A stretch of DNA of 64,000 bases, from NCBI RefSeq assembly GCF_013820765.1, contig NZ_JABJVM010000003.1, forward strand, positions 248,001 through 312,000, in the 5' to 3' direction. Source of the stretch: Paenilisteria rustica (GTDB lineage: Bacteria; Bacillota; Bacilli; Lactobacillales; Listeriaceae). A model generated the notes under the pieces. It saw only the letters and a list, made by a program, of their open reading frames with translations. It made no database searches and was not told the DNA's origin. Each line of letters begins with the position of its first letter. The first letter of the stretch is position 1. Position numbers and translations under genes: made by a program. Shown one piece after another: positions 1-8,110 of the stretch.

Positions 1-420
1 AATGATATTGATAATAAAACATTGCGGATAAAGGATGTTATTTTGAAAAAGGATGGGACCACGAAGCAGAAGTTGCAAGTTTTGCCGCTTTTGAACGAGT
101 TGATTGGAAACCAGGTGAAAGTGTGTCATCGTGGCGCCTACGTGCATTTGGCATATGATATGGCGATTAGATCGAATAGGAGCATTTTGGCGGTGACATT
201 GAAGCATGCGCACGTGGATAAATATGTGCCAACATCACTTTTGAATCTGCGAAATGGAAAGTATGATACACTGAATCCAAGTTTTTTTGTGATTTGTATT
301 ATAAAGGAGTGTTTTTCTACGGGGGAACGGACTTATTTATTATTTAAGGAGTCTTATAGAGTAGAAATAGAGCAGTTTTTGGAGCGAAATGTGCGCTTGG
401 TTGGCAGTGCGATGGTGTGA
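1..420 (+). CDS. Hypothetical protein, 5' end cut by window edge
   Basis: The reading frame is open from base 1 (N-D-I-D-N-K-T-L-R...) to the TGA at 418-420. The first start-like codon, a TTG at 22, has no ribosome site in front of it, so the gene most likely begins upstream of the window and only its last ~139 codons are visible. The product is basic and soluble, with no membrane segment or signal peptide in the visible part. I do not recognise the family. A ComK identity was considered because of size and basic character, but the ComK core motifs were not found. It is followed by a short palindrome plus T-rich run (about 416-446) that could end its transcript. Confidence 0.55.
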   Translation, partial: NDIDNKTLRIKDVILKKDGTTKQKLQVLPLLNELIGNQVKVCHRGAYVHLAYDMAIRSNRSILAVTLKHAHVDKYVPTSLLNLRNGKYDTLNPSFFVICIIKECFSTGERTYLLFKESYRVEIEQFLERNVRLVGSAMV

Positions 421-442
421 GGCCTCATTTTTTTATTTTTTT

Positions 443-471
443 TTGCGATGTATGGGAAGTATTGTTATAAT
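443..471 (+). promoter_or_regulatory. Sigma-A-type promoter for the DUF6044/GT2 pair
   Basis: TTGCGA at 443-448 and TATAAT at 466-471 are separated by 17 bases and lie 33 bases before the ATG at 504. The fit to the housekeeping consensus is good; the start of transcription is inferred. Confidence 0.5.
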
Positions 472-503
472 TGACAGCAGATGCAAAAAAGAGGTGTAAT
501 TGG

Positions 504-2201
504 ATGAGAACATGGATGATAGAAAGAAAGCAGGAATTGTTGGCGATCGCGCTGATACTTATTTTCACGGCGCCGCTATTTATTCTTGGTGGAAACAGTC
601 ATATCCGAATTCACGATAATTTGGATTCTAATATGACGTGGTATCGGGTATTGCTTGATAGTGGGAATTATTTGGCGAAGACGGGGAGTAATATTCCTCA
701 AATGTTAGATGGTGTTGCACCGAGGGATGCCTTTGATTCGCAGTTTGTTGGAATTGTTTGGCTATATGCCATTTTTCCGACACCGCTGGCTTTTGCCGTT
801 AGTCAGCTGATTACGCGAATATTTGCGTTTATTGGTATGCGGCTATGGTTGCGTGATTATATTATTAAAGATCCATCGAAAAAATACATAACGCTTTTCG
901 TGGCGGTGGCATTTGCTTTGACGCCATTTTGGCCATCGGGAATGCTCAGTACTCTTGGAATGCCGCTTGCGTTATGGGCGTTTCTGAATATTCGTAAAGG
1001 TAAGAGAAGCATTTGGAATTGGTTGATTTTGACGCTATTACCGTTTTATTCAAGCCTGATTCTTGGTTTTTGCTTCTTGTTATTTTTAGTAGCGTGTATT
1101 TGGGTGTATGATATTGTGAAGAAACGTGGCTGGAACTGGCGCTTCTTTGGTAGCATAGCTTACATGTCGGCCATTTATTGTGTGGTGAATTATCGGTTTA
1201 TTTCGCAGATGTTTTTCCAAACGAATGAGCCGGATTCAAGAAGTGCATTTAATCTGCCGAATAATAGTTTTCTGGGATCGATTAGGCTGACATTTAAGAA
1301 TTTCACGATTGGGCATACACACGATCAACCATTGGCTACATATGTTATTTTGCCGGTTATCTTGCTGGCGTTTATCGTGATGTTGGTGAAAAAAGATTGG
1401 CGTGCTCAAAAACCATTTTTGTGGTTACTGGCGCTGAACTTTTCGTTATCGATTTGGTATGCGTTCTGGTGGTGGGGTGCTTGGAATCCGATTAAGGAAC
1501 AGATTTCAATTATGCGTTCATTTAATTTTTCGCGGTTCCATTTTTTACAGCCGTTCATTTTTTATGGATTATTTGCTCTTGCGCTTGTTTATTTTGCGAG
1601 TAGGGGCGGATGGTGGAAAAAGTTGGCGATTATAGGACTCGTTTTACAAATTGGGGTTGTATTTGCGGGGAATTCAGAGATTCTTTATCGCGTGGCGGGG
1701 ACGCCTTCGATTGATCAGTTTTATGCGAGGAATCAGTTTCAGGATATAAAAGCCTATATTGGGAAGCCGCAGAAGGATTACCGGGTGGCGAGTATTGGAA
1801 TTCATCCTTCGATTTCGCAGGAGAATGGTTTTTATACGTTGGATGGGTATGTGAATTCTTATCCGCTGAGCTACAAAGAGAAGTTCCGGGAGATTATTGC
1901 GAAAGAGCTGGATAAGAGCCCGTTATTAAAGGATTATTATGATGGTTGGGGAAATCGGGTCTATATTTTCTCAGCAGAACTCGGGAAAAATTATTTATTC
2001 GATAAGAACTCTACGAAGCATATTAAGCATTTGGAGCTTGATACGAAGGCATTTAAAGAAATGGGCGGGGAATATATTTTCTCGGCGGTACCAATTGATA
2101 ATGCGTCGGAGAATAATCTACATTTAGAAAAAACATTTGAGGATGAACAGTCAGCTTGGAAAATATACTTATATAAAGTGGGTGACTTGAATGCGGGATA
2201 A
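504..2201 (+). CDS. DUF6044-like polytopic membrane protein (YkoS-like)
   Basis: A 565-residue membrane protein. The first segment (about residues 13-31) is followed by a short extracytoplasmic stretch rich in H, D and N (around H-D-N-L-D-S-N), then roughly ten more hydrophobic segments to residue ~410 and a soluble C-terminal domain of ~150 residues. This is the outline of GT-C-fold enzymes that use polyprenyl-phosphate sugars, such as the YkoS/DUF6044 and YfhO groups. The ATG at 504 is chosen because GAGGTG at 491-496 precedes it; an in-frame TTG further up has no ribosome site. The gene overlaps the downstream GT2 gene by 11 bases, so the pair is probably one unit: GT2 loads a sugar on a lipid carrier and this protein uses it outside, perhaps to decorate the cell wall. 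The acceptor is unknown. Confidence 0.75.
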   Translation: MRTWMIERKQELLAIALILIFTAPLFILGGNSHIRIHDNLDSNMTWYRVLLDSGNYLAKTGSNIPQMLDGVAPRDAFDSQFVGIVWLYAIFPTPLAFAVSQLITRIFAFIGMRLWLRDYIIKDPSKKYITLFVAVAFALTPFWPSGMLSTLGMPLALWAFLNIRKGKRSIWNWLILTLLPFYSSLILGFCFLLFLVACIWVYDIVKKRGWNWRFFGSIAYMSAIYCVVNYRFISQMFFQTNEPDSRSAFNLPNNSFLGSIRLTFKNFTIGHTHDQPLATYVILPVILLAFIVMLVKKDWRAQKPFLWLLALNFSLSIWYAFWWWGAWNPIKEQISIMRSFNFSRFHFLQPFIFYGLFALALVYFASRGGWWKKLAIIGLVLQIGVVFAGNSEILYRVAGTPSIDQFYARNQFQDIKAYIGKPQKDYRVASIGIHPSISQENGFYTLDGYVNSYPLSYKEKFREIIAKELDKSPLLKDYYDGWGNRVYIFSAELGKNYLFDKNSTKHIKHLELDTKAFKEMGGEYIFSAVPIDNASENNLHLEKTFEDEQSAWKIYLYKVGDLNAG

Positions 2202-3150
2202 ACCATTAGTAACGATTATTGTTCCTTGCTACAATGAGGAGGAAGTTTTAGAAGAGACGATGAGTCAGCTGGGGTTGATTCTGCGGGATATGAAGAGCAA
2301 AATGGTGATACATGAGGCTAGTGATTTGCTGTTTGTTGATGATGGGAGTCGCGACAGGACGTGGGATATTATTGCGAATGCGATGGCGACGGAGGATCAT
2401 ATTAACGGCGTGAAATTGAGCCGGAATTTTGGACATCAAAATGCGTTACTTGCAGGAATGCAGGCGGCGGAAGGGCGTGCGGATTGTATTATTTCGATTG
2501 ATTCGGATTTGCAGGATGATGTTGGTGTGATTCCGGAGTTTGTAGAGAAATATCGTGCGGGCTATGAGGTCGTTTACGGGATTCGTGATGAGCGTAAGAC
2601 GGATACTCGGTTCAAGCGTGGTTCGGCACACTTATTCTATAGTATGATGGGCAAATTCGGGATTCATTTGATTCCAGATCATGCGGATTATCGGTTGCTT
2701 GGAAGTATGGCGTTACAGGAGATGAACTTGTTTCCGGAGAATAATATTTTCTTGCGCGGGATTGTGCCGCTGATTGGTTTTAAATCGGAGAAGGTATACT
2801 ATCACCGGAAAGAACGGTTTGCTGGAGAGTCGAAATATCCTTTGAAAAAGATGCTAGCTTTTGCGGCGGATGGTTTGACGTCGTTTAGTGTGGCGCCGAT
2901 TCGTCTGGTGACAGGGCTTGGCGCGCTGATGTTTGTCATTGCGATTGTGATTGGTATTTATACATTTATTCAGCATTTATCTGGTACGGCAACGACTGGC
3001 TGGTCGTCTTTGATGCTCTCGATTTGGGTTATTGGCGGGGTACAAATGATGAGTCTAGGCGTTGTTGGAGAATATATTGGGCGTATTTATTCAGAGGTGA
3101 AACAGAGGCCTCGGTTTATTGTTGAACAGAATTCATACGTCGAGAAATAA
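2191..3150 (+). CDS. GT2 polyprenyl-phosphate glycosyltransferase (YkoT/CsbB-like)
   Basis: A 319-residue family 2 glycosyltransferase. The N-terminal GT-A domain opens with VTIIVPCYNEEEVLEET and carries the DSDLQDD stretch that holds the DXD-type metal/nucleotide-sugar site (about residues 104-110). Two C-terminal hydrophobic helices (about 233-258 and 270-295) anchor it, as in the DPM1-like/YkoT/CsbB/Lmo2550 group, which transfers a sugar from a nucleotide to undecaprenyl phosphate. Length and architecture match that group. It starts inside the DUF6044 gene, which suggests translational coupling. The sugar cannot be read from sequence. Known relatives in Listeria feed teichoic acid glycosylation, so a cell-envelope role is likely but inferred. 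Confidence 0.88.
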   Translation: MRDKPLVTIIVPCYNEEEVLEETMSQLGLILRDMKSKMVIHEASDLLFVDDGSRDRTWDIIANAMATEDHINGVKLSRNFGHQNALLAGMQAAEGRADCIISIDSDLQDDVGVIPEFVEKYRAGYEVVYGIRDERKTDTRFKRGSAHLFYSMMGKFGIHLIPDHADYRLLGSMALQEMNLFPENNIFLRGIVPLIGFKSEKVYYHRKERFAGESKYPLKKMLAFAADGLTSFSVAPIRLVTGLGALMFVIAIVIGIYTFIQHLSGTATTGWSSLMLSIWVIGGVQMMSLGVVGEYIGRIYSEVKQRPRFIVEQNSYVEK

Positions 3151-3155
3151 GTAGA

Positions 3156-3206
3156 ATCATGGATGGAATGCTGTTTTACGAGGCATTACTCATCCATGAT
3201 TTTTTT
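3156..3206. terminator. Bidirectional terminator between converging genes
   Basis: Perfect 10-base arms ATCATGGATG (3156-3165) and CATCCATGAT (3191-3200) are followed by a T run on the + strand. The right arm overlaps the 3' end of the converging EamA gene. Confidence 0.8.
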
Positions 3207-4130
3207 GGGATTGCGGATTCTTTTTCTGGCACGAAGGAGTTCGGGTAGAGCGCCTGAACCGAGCATAACGCCGATGATAATGAGGAGGAAGCCTAGGATT
3301 TGCATCAGACTAATCTGTTCGTTTAGGAATAAAGCCGCACCGATAAGTGAGAAAAAGGGATTTAGATTCATGAAGATTGCTGTTTTCGATGGACCGATTT
3401 GACCGACTGCAAAATTGTAAATTAAGTTTCCAAATGCGGTCGCAAGTAAGGCTGAAGCAAGGAATAGTAGCCATAAGGATGGTGAGTGGCCGGTCATTTG
3501 GGCAAGTCCGTTTGGTTCTTCGATAAGGCTGGTGCAGAAAAGCAAAATCGAGCCGATAAGTAGCATATATGCGGTCATTAGCCGTGGGTCGAGTGAGCCG
3601 GAGATACGTTTGATGATAATGAAGCTGAAACATTGCGATAAAATGGCGATAAATACATAGATATCTCCGAGTGAGGCACCTGAAAGTCCTTGGCCTCCGG
3701 TAAGTACGATGAGTGAAACGCCGAGCAGACCGGATACGAGACCGATTAGTTGTGGGATAGAAATTGTTTCACGCAAAAAAATAACGGCTAAAATAGCTGT
3801 TAATACGGGTCCGATTCCTAAAATAAGTCCGCCATTTGTTCCTGTAGTCATAGTGAGACCTGACGCTAGGAAGTAATGATGTAGCGCGATATTGAATAGA
3901 CTTCCGGCGAAGATATAGCCGAGTTCACGTCGTGTTGGGAGTCTGAATTTGCCGATTGCAATTAGAAAAATAAAGACGGCGACCGCGGCTGTGAAAATGC
4001 GGAATGATGTCATCGTTATCGGTGGGAAATGGGCGACTAGGACTTTGGTGGCTGTCACGTTTAGTCCCCAACTCGCCATAACAAGGACGAGTAATAAGTA
4101 TAGTGATGTTTGCGTTTTTTCATTTTGCAT
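3186..4130 (-). CDS. EamA-family (DMT superfamily) transporter
   Basis: A ~314-residue protein made almost wholly of ten hydrophobic segments in two EamA repeats. The second repeat includes the typical F-G-N-L-I-Y-N region and an N-L-N-P-F-F-S-L-I-G-A-A motif. Family members export or import small metabolites such as amino acids and their analogues. The substrate here is unknown. The start is placed at 4130 (protein begins MQNEKTQTS) because AGAAGG lies about 10 bases upstream on the minus strand; an ATG eight codons further up has no ribosome site. It stands alone and converges with the GT2 gene. Confidence 0.85.
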   Translation of the reverse strand: MQNEKTQTSLYLLLVLVMASWGLNVTATKVLVAHFPPITMTSFRIFTAAVAVFIFLIAIGKFRLPTRRELGYIFAGSLFNIALHHYFLASGLTMTTGTNGGLILGIGPVLTAILAVIFLRETISIPQLIGLVSGLLGVSLIVLTGGQGLSGASLGDIYVFIAILSQCFSFIIIKRISGSLDPRLMTAYMLLIGSILLFCTSLIEEPNGLAQMTGHSPSLWLLFLASALLATAFGNLIYNFAVGQIGPSKTAIFMNLNPFFSLIGAALFLNEQISLMQILGFLLIIIGVMLGSGALPELLRARKRIRNPKKIMDE

Positions 4131-4257
4131 GGTGGTAAGGCCTTCTTTCTTCATTACTATGTAGGGCGTTAATACTCGTAGTATAGCATATTCGGCCGGC
4201 GCTTCCTACATTAATAAAACCAAGCAGAGTGCCTATCCTTCCACTTGGTTCGCTAAG

Positions 4258-4722
4258 CTATTCGATTTTTGTGCGATCTCGCCAGTTTTTTCCGCGGACA
4301 ACAATGACATCGCAAGGCGCGTGTGCAGCGATATAACTGGATACGCTACCTAAGATGAATTGCTCGGTTGGCGTTAATCCAGTGGACCCGACTAGTACCA
4401 AATCTGGCTCGAATTTCCCAATAATTTTCTTTACAAAAGTTGTTTTTGGAGTTCCGAATTTGACGAATGTTTCTACGTTTTCGACGCCTAGTTGTTCAGC
4501 TTCATTTTTATAAATTTCGACGAGGCCTTTGCCGTATTCTTTGGCTTTTTTGGCGTATGTTTGCTCGTAATCGATGAGCGGAGCGATACGGCGAACATCA
4601 GCGACGAAGCCGATACCGAGCGTTGCGCCATCTTTTTTCGCAATTTGAATACCACGTTTTAGAGCTTCTTCTGCTTCATTGGAGCCATCCACACCTACTA
4701 AAATCCTATGATAGATTGTCAT
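4258..4722 (-). CDS. Universal stress protein, UspA family
   Basis: A 154-residue single Usp domain. It begins with a beta strand and nucleotide-contacting aspartate (ILVGVDGS) and ends with the ATP-binding signature G-S-T-G-L-T-P-T-E-Q-F-I-L-G-S-V-S, matching G-2X-G-9X-G-(S/T). It is therefore likely an ATP-binding type. The length is normal for single-domain Usp proteins of Firmicutes. On the minus strand GAGAGGA lies shortly before the ATG. It is monocistronic and divergent from the thiamine operon. The physiological role is probably stress resistance, by family only. Confidence 0.92.
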   Translation of the reverse strand: MTIYHRILVGVDGSNEAEEALKRGIQIAKKDGATLGIGFVADVRRIAPLIDYEQTYAKKAKEYGKGLVEIYKNEAEQLGVENVETFVKFGTPKTTFVKKIIGKFEPDLVLVGSTGLTPTEQFILGSVSSYIAAHAPCDVIVVRGKNWRDRTKIE

Positions 4723-4885
4723 TTTGACTTCCCATCCTCTCTACGTTGGTTTCCCCTTATTAACACCATACCCATTTTTTCAGTGGATAACGCGTATTTT
4801 TTGGAGAATCGAATTTATTTGTGGTACACTGGTGGTGAAAAACGAATAATTAGAGACTGGATAGAATGCAAGATAGAGCATGTTT

Positions 4886-4950
4886 GTTCTTTTGAGTAGG
4901 ACGAAGATTATGCTTTACACAAATCGAACGCTTGCCGCCGATTTAACTTG
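4886..4950 (+). repeat. Internally deleted remnant of the hairpin (MITE-like) repeat
   Basis: This stretch matches the left end (from TTGGGTAGGA to TTTATACAAATCG) and the right end (GAACGCTTGTCGCCGATTTA) of the element at 13418-13636, fused with the middle ~100 bases missing. It lies in the leader of the thi operon, upstream of the TPP aptamer. Confidence 0.6.
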
Positions 4951-4966
4951 CGTATGTACCAGACTC

Positions 4967-5061
4967 GTATACTGGGGGAGTCTTACTTAAGACCGAGATA
5001 TGGATATAAATTCATGGACCCTTTGAACCTGTTGAGTTAGCACTCGCGTAGGGAAGTATTG
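4967..5061 (+). promoter_or_regulatory. TPP (THI-box) riboswitch
   Basis: The conserved thi-box core is clear: the A-C-C-C-T-T-T-G-A-A-C-C-T-G stretch (about 5017-5031) and C-G-C-G-T-A-G-G-G-A-A-G (5045-5056). The closing stem P1 is formed by ATACT at 4969-4973 and AGTAT at 5055-5059. It controls the following thiamine salvage operon: on binding thiamine pyrophosphate the downstream terminator is expected to form. An upstream -10-like TACACT near 4825 could serve as the promoter. Confidence 0.93.
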
Positions 5062-5083
5062 GGAACTTGATGTAAATATCATG

Positions 5084-5129
5084 ACGCCTTTTCTTACGCT
5101 ATTGTTGACGTGAGGGGAGGCGTTTTTTT
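5084..5129 (+). terminator. Riboswitch-controlled terminator
   Basis: ACGCCT at 5084-5089 pairs with AGGCGT at 5118-5123, extended by inner CTTACG/CGTGAG pairing and followed by seven T. It lies between the TPP aptamer and tenA, as expected for transcriptional attenuation. Confidence 0.85.
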
Positions 5130-5153
5130 GTATGGAAAAAGGAGGAGTTGGAA

Positions 5154-5852
5154 ATGGTGCGATTTTCGGAAAAGTTATACGCGGAAAATCAGGAAATTTG
5201 GCAGAGGAGTAAGGATCATCCGTTTGTGCAGCAGTTGGTGGATGGGAGTTTGGACCGGGAGGCTTTTCGGTATTATTTGTTGCAGGATCATTATTATTTG
5301 ACGCATTATGTGAAGGTGATTGCGCTTGGGATTGCTTATGCAGATGACTATAGTGCGATGATGGAGCTGAGTCAGTCACTGGCTTCTTTGGAGGGTTCGG
5401 AGCTTACGATGCGGGAAAAATTTTATCCTCAGGTGGGGATTGAGGTGGTGGATTTGGACGGGATTTTGCCGAGTCCGGCGGCTTATCATTATACGTCGCA
5501 TATGTATCGGGTGGCTGGATTGCAGTCGCTGGGCAGGATTTTAGCGGGAATTTTGCCGTGTTATTGGTTGTATCGGGAAATTGGTGAGCAGTATGCGGGT
5601 TGTGTGAGTCCGGATCCGTTGTACCAGGCGTGGTTGGATATTTACCAGGATGAGGCGTATGGGGAAGGATTGAAGCGGCAAATTGATTTGTTGGATCGGG
5701 TTGCGAAAGGACTGCCGGATGGTGTGTTGGCGGAGATGCGGGCTGATTTTCGTATTAGTAGTTATGCGGAATTGGCGTTTTGGGACATGGGTTTTGAGCG
5801 GCAAACGTGGGATGGGAGAAGTGATTTAGATGGCAAATTGGCAACTTATTGA
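5154..5852 (+). CDS. tenA: Aminopyrimidine aminohydrolase / thiaminase II TenA
   Basis: A 232-residue TenA-family protein. TenA hydrolyses degraded thiamine pyrimidines (for example aminomethyl-pyrimidine to HMP) so they can be reused. Aligned by eye with B. subtilis TenA, the active-site residues Asp45, Cys136 and Glu206 are all present (in [15 protein letters not shown] and AELAFWDM), one position off the Bacillus numbering. The ATG at 5154 follows GGAGGAG at 5141-5147. It is the first gene after the TPP riboswitch and overlaps thiM by 23 bases, so the two are translationally coupled. Cytoplasmic. Confidence 0.95.
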   Translation: MVRFSEKLYAENQEIWQRSKDHPFVQQLVDGSLDREAFRYYLLQDHYYLTHYVKVIALGIAYADDYSAMMELSQSLASLEGSELTMREKFYPQVGIEVVDLDGILPSPAAYHYTSHMYRVAGLQSLGRILAGILPCYWLYREIGEQYAGCVSPDPLYQAWLDIYQDEAYGEGLKRQIDLLDRVAKGLPDGVLAEMRADFRISSYAELAFWDMGFERQTWDGRSDLDGKLATY

Positions 5853-6639
5853 GGAGGTTCGGACGCGAAATCCGTTGGTGCACACGATTACGAATATTGT
5901 GGTGGCAAATGATTCGGCGAACGGCTTGCTTGCGATTGGTGCGTCCCCGATTATGGCTGCGGCTGTGGAGGAAATGGCGGAGCTTGGCGGGATGGCGGAT
6001 GCGGTTGTTATCAATATTGGGACGTTGAATGCGGATTTGGTGGCATCGATGCTGGCTGTTGGAAAAGCGGCGAATGCGGCCGGGAAACCGGTGGTGCTGG
6101 ACCCTGTAGGTATTGGTGCGACGGTGTTTCGACGGGAAACGGTGCAGCGGTTGCTGGCGGAGATTCAGTTTGCGGTGATTCGCGGGAATTTGGGAGAGCT
6201 TGCGAGTATTGCTGGGGTTGATTGGCAGGCGCGAGGTGTCGACGCTGGTTCAGGAGACGGATCGCAGGCCGCTGAAATTGCTTTAAAAGTGGCGCGTGAT
6301 TATAAGACAATTGTTGCGATTAGTGGGGCTGTGGATGTGATTTCGGATGGAAAACAAGTGATTACGGTGGAAAATGGAGATCAACTTTTGCCGCAGATTA
6401 CGGGATCGGGTTGTTTGCTTAGTTGTGTGATTGGTGCTTTTGTTGGTGTTACAGATGACTATTTGGAAGCGGTTGTTGTGGCTTCGGCAAGTTATGTGAT
6501 TGCTTCGGAATATGCTGTAAAAACGTTGAAACGACGATTGCCTGGTTCTTTTCGGGTGGCTTTAATCGATGAGTTGGCATCATGGCAGACGCATAATCAA
6601 GAAAAATTTGCATGCATTAAAGGGGTGGTTCCGCGATGA
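5830..6639 (+). CDS. thiM: Hydroxyethylthiazole kinase ThiM
   Basis: A 269-residue ribokinase-like enzyme that phosphorylates 4-methyl-5-(2-hydroxyethyl)thiazole. Family hallmarks are NPLVHTITN near the N-terminus (residues 14-22), the [10 protein letters not shown] segment (89-98) and the anion-hole motif GSGC at 192-195 with its conserved cysteine. It sits inside the riboswitch-controlled operon and overlaps tenA upstream and thiD downstream by 4 bases. The thiazole phosphate goes to ThiE, encoded two genes further on. Confidence 0.97.
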   Translation: MANWQLIEEVRTRNPLVHTITNIVVANDSANGLLAIGASPIMAAAVEEMAELGGMADAVVINIGTLNADLVASMLAVGKAANAAGKPVVLDPVGIGATVFRRETVQRLLAEIQFAVIRGNLGELASIAGVDWQARGVDAGSGDGSQAAEIALKVARDYKTIVAISGAVDVISDGKQVITVENGDQLLPQITGSGCLLSCVIGAFVGVTDDYLEAVVVASASYVIASEYAVKTLKRRLPGSFRVALIDELASWQTHNQEKFACIKGVVPR

Positions 6640-7442
6640 TTTTTCCACAAGTGGTTACGATTGCAGGGTCTGATAGTGGCGGTGGTGCGGGGATTCAGGC
6701 GGATATCAAGACGTTTCAGGAACGGCGTGTTTTTGGGATGTCGGCGATCACGGCGATTACTGCGCAAAATACGTTGGGTGTCCGAGCTATTCATCCGGTT
6801 CCAGTCGAGATATTAGCGTCACAATTGGAGGCTTTGAATGATGATTTTTCCATTACGGCTGTCAAAACGGGGATGCTGGTCGATGCGGCAACGATTGATA
6901 TGGTTGTTTCGAAGTTGGGGAGTTTTAGCTGGGGAGCGTTGATTGTTGACCCCGTCATGATTGCCAAAGGTGGCGAGCCGCTCGTGAGTGAAGATGCGAT
7001 CCTGACTATTCGCGAACAACTACTGCCTTTAGCGTCTATCGTGACGCCGAATATCCCAGAGGCAGAAGCGCTCGCAGAAATGTCGATTGAAACTCCGGAG
7101 CAAGTGGAAATAGCCGCGAAACGTATCCAAAAACTAGGTGTCCCAACGGTTATTATCAAAGGTGGGCATAGTCGGGATAGAGTGGATTCACGTGATTATG
7201 TTTTGGATGGGAACACAACCTTTTGGCTCGATGCGAAACGAGTCGAAACAACGCAAACACACGGTACTGGCTGCACTTTTTCTGCATGTATCACGGCTGA
7301 AATTGCGAAAGGTGCTTCTACGGAATACGCGATTCGTACCGCCAAATCTTTCATAACGAGTGCCATTTCGCAACCGCTTGGTATTGGTCACGGTCACGGC
7401 CCGACGAACCACTGGGCGCATAGAAAGGAGCGGGAGGAATGA
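6636..7442 (+). CDS. thiD: HMP / HMP-phosphate kinase ThiD
   Basis: A 268-residue ribokinase-family enzyme that phosphorylates hydroxymethylpyrimidine twice to HMP-PP. It has the N-terminal signature [20 protein letters not shown] (residues 8-27), the V-D-P-V-M segment near 105 and the catalytic GTGC at 210-213. It overlaps thiM (ATGA, 6636-6639) and thiE (ATGA, 7439-7442), which indicates coupled translation. The operon has no de novo pyrimidine or thiazole synthesis genes, so it serves salvage. Confidence 0.97.
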   Translation: MIFPQVVTIAGSDSGGGAGIQADIKTFQERRVFGMSAITAITAQNTLGVRAIHPVPVEILASQLEALNDDFSITAVKTGMLVDAATIDMVVSKLGSFSWGALIVDPVMIAKGGEPLVSEDAILTIREQLLPLASIVTPNIPEAEALAEMSIETPEQVEIAAKRIQKLGVPTVIIKGGHSRDRVDSRDYVLDGNTTFWLDAKRVETTQTHGTGCTFSACITAEIAKGASTEYAIRTAKSFITSAISQPLGIGHGHGPTNHWAHRKEREE

Positions 7443-8062
7443 GAGTTAAAGACATGTTGGAAGTTTATTTCATTGCGGGCACGCAGGATGTTCCACGGGG
7501 ACAGTTACTTTCGGTTTTGGAAGAAGCGCTCCAGTCTGGCGTTACCTGCTACCAATTTCGCGAAAAAGCCTACACTGAAACGTCAGAAATCGAGGCACTC
7601 GCCCAATCGTGTCAGGAAATTTGCCGAAAGTATAGTATTCCATTTTTTGTGAATGATGATGTGGAGATGGCGCTGAAAATTGGCGCAGATGGGATTCATG
7701 TGGGGCAGGATGATATGGCGATTTCGGATGTGATTGATAAATGTGCTGGGAAAATGAAGATTGGGCTATCTGTCAACACGTTGAGACAGGCAGAGAGAGC
7801 AGCAACTTATGAGGAAATTGATTACATTGGTGTGGGTCCGATTTTTGCGACGAATTCGAAATTGGACGCGAAGCCAACGACAGGATTGGGATTGATTCGT
7901 GCGATTCGGGAGGCGGGGATTACGCTGCCGATTGTTGCGATTGGAGGCATCAGAGAAGAGGATATGAGTTCGATTCGAGAGGCTGGTGCAGAAGGGGCTG
8001 CAGTCATTTCTGCGATTGCGAAATCCGGAAATATACCACAAACAATTGCTGCATTTAGATGA
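7439..8062 (+). CDS. thiE: Thiamine-phosphate synthase ThiE
   Basis: A 207-residue TIM-barrel enzyme that joins HMP-PP and thiazole phosphate to thiamine phosphate. Visible motifs are CYQFREK (phosphate/HMP binding), FFVNDDVEMALKIGADGIHVGQ, and VGPIFATNSK with the C-terminal phosphate site A-I-G-G-I. It is the last gene of the tenA-thiM-thiD-thiE operon and completes the salvage route; the final phosphorylation to TPP would need a kinase elsewhere. A terminator follows directly. Confidence 0.97.
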   Translation: MRVKDMLEVYFIAGTQDVPRGQLLSVLEEALQSGVTCYQFREKAYTETSEIEALAQSCQEICRKYSIPFFVNDDVEMALKIGADGIHVGQDDMAISDVIDKCAGKMKIGLSVNTLRQAERAATYEEIDYIGVGPIFATNSKLDAKPTTGLGLIRAIREAGITLPIVAIGGIREEDMSSIREAGAEGAAVISAIAKSGNIPQTIAAFR

Positions 8063-8064
8063 AA

Positions 8065-8110
8065 AAATAAGCGACTGCTCTTAAAAACTAAGAACAAGTC
8101 GCTTATTTGT
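8065..8110. terminator. Bidirectional terminator between thiE and the ABC exporter operon
   Basis: Arms AAATAAGCGACT and AGTCGCTTATTT (8066-8077 and 8097-8108) form a perfect 12-bp stem with A and T runs on either side, serving both converging operons. Confidence 0.88.

Noticed and set aside
1-420. ComK-like competence regulator at the left edge
   Set aside because: Size and basic character fit loosely, but none of the ComK core motifs is present in the visible part.
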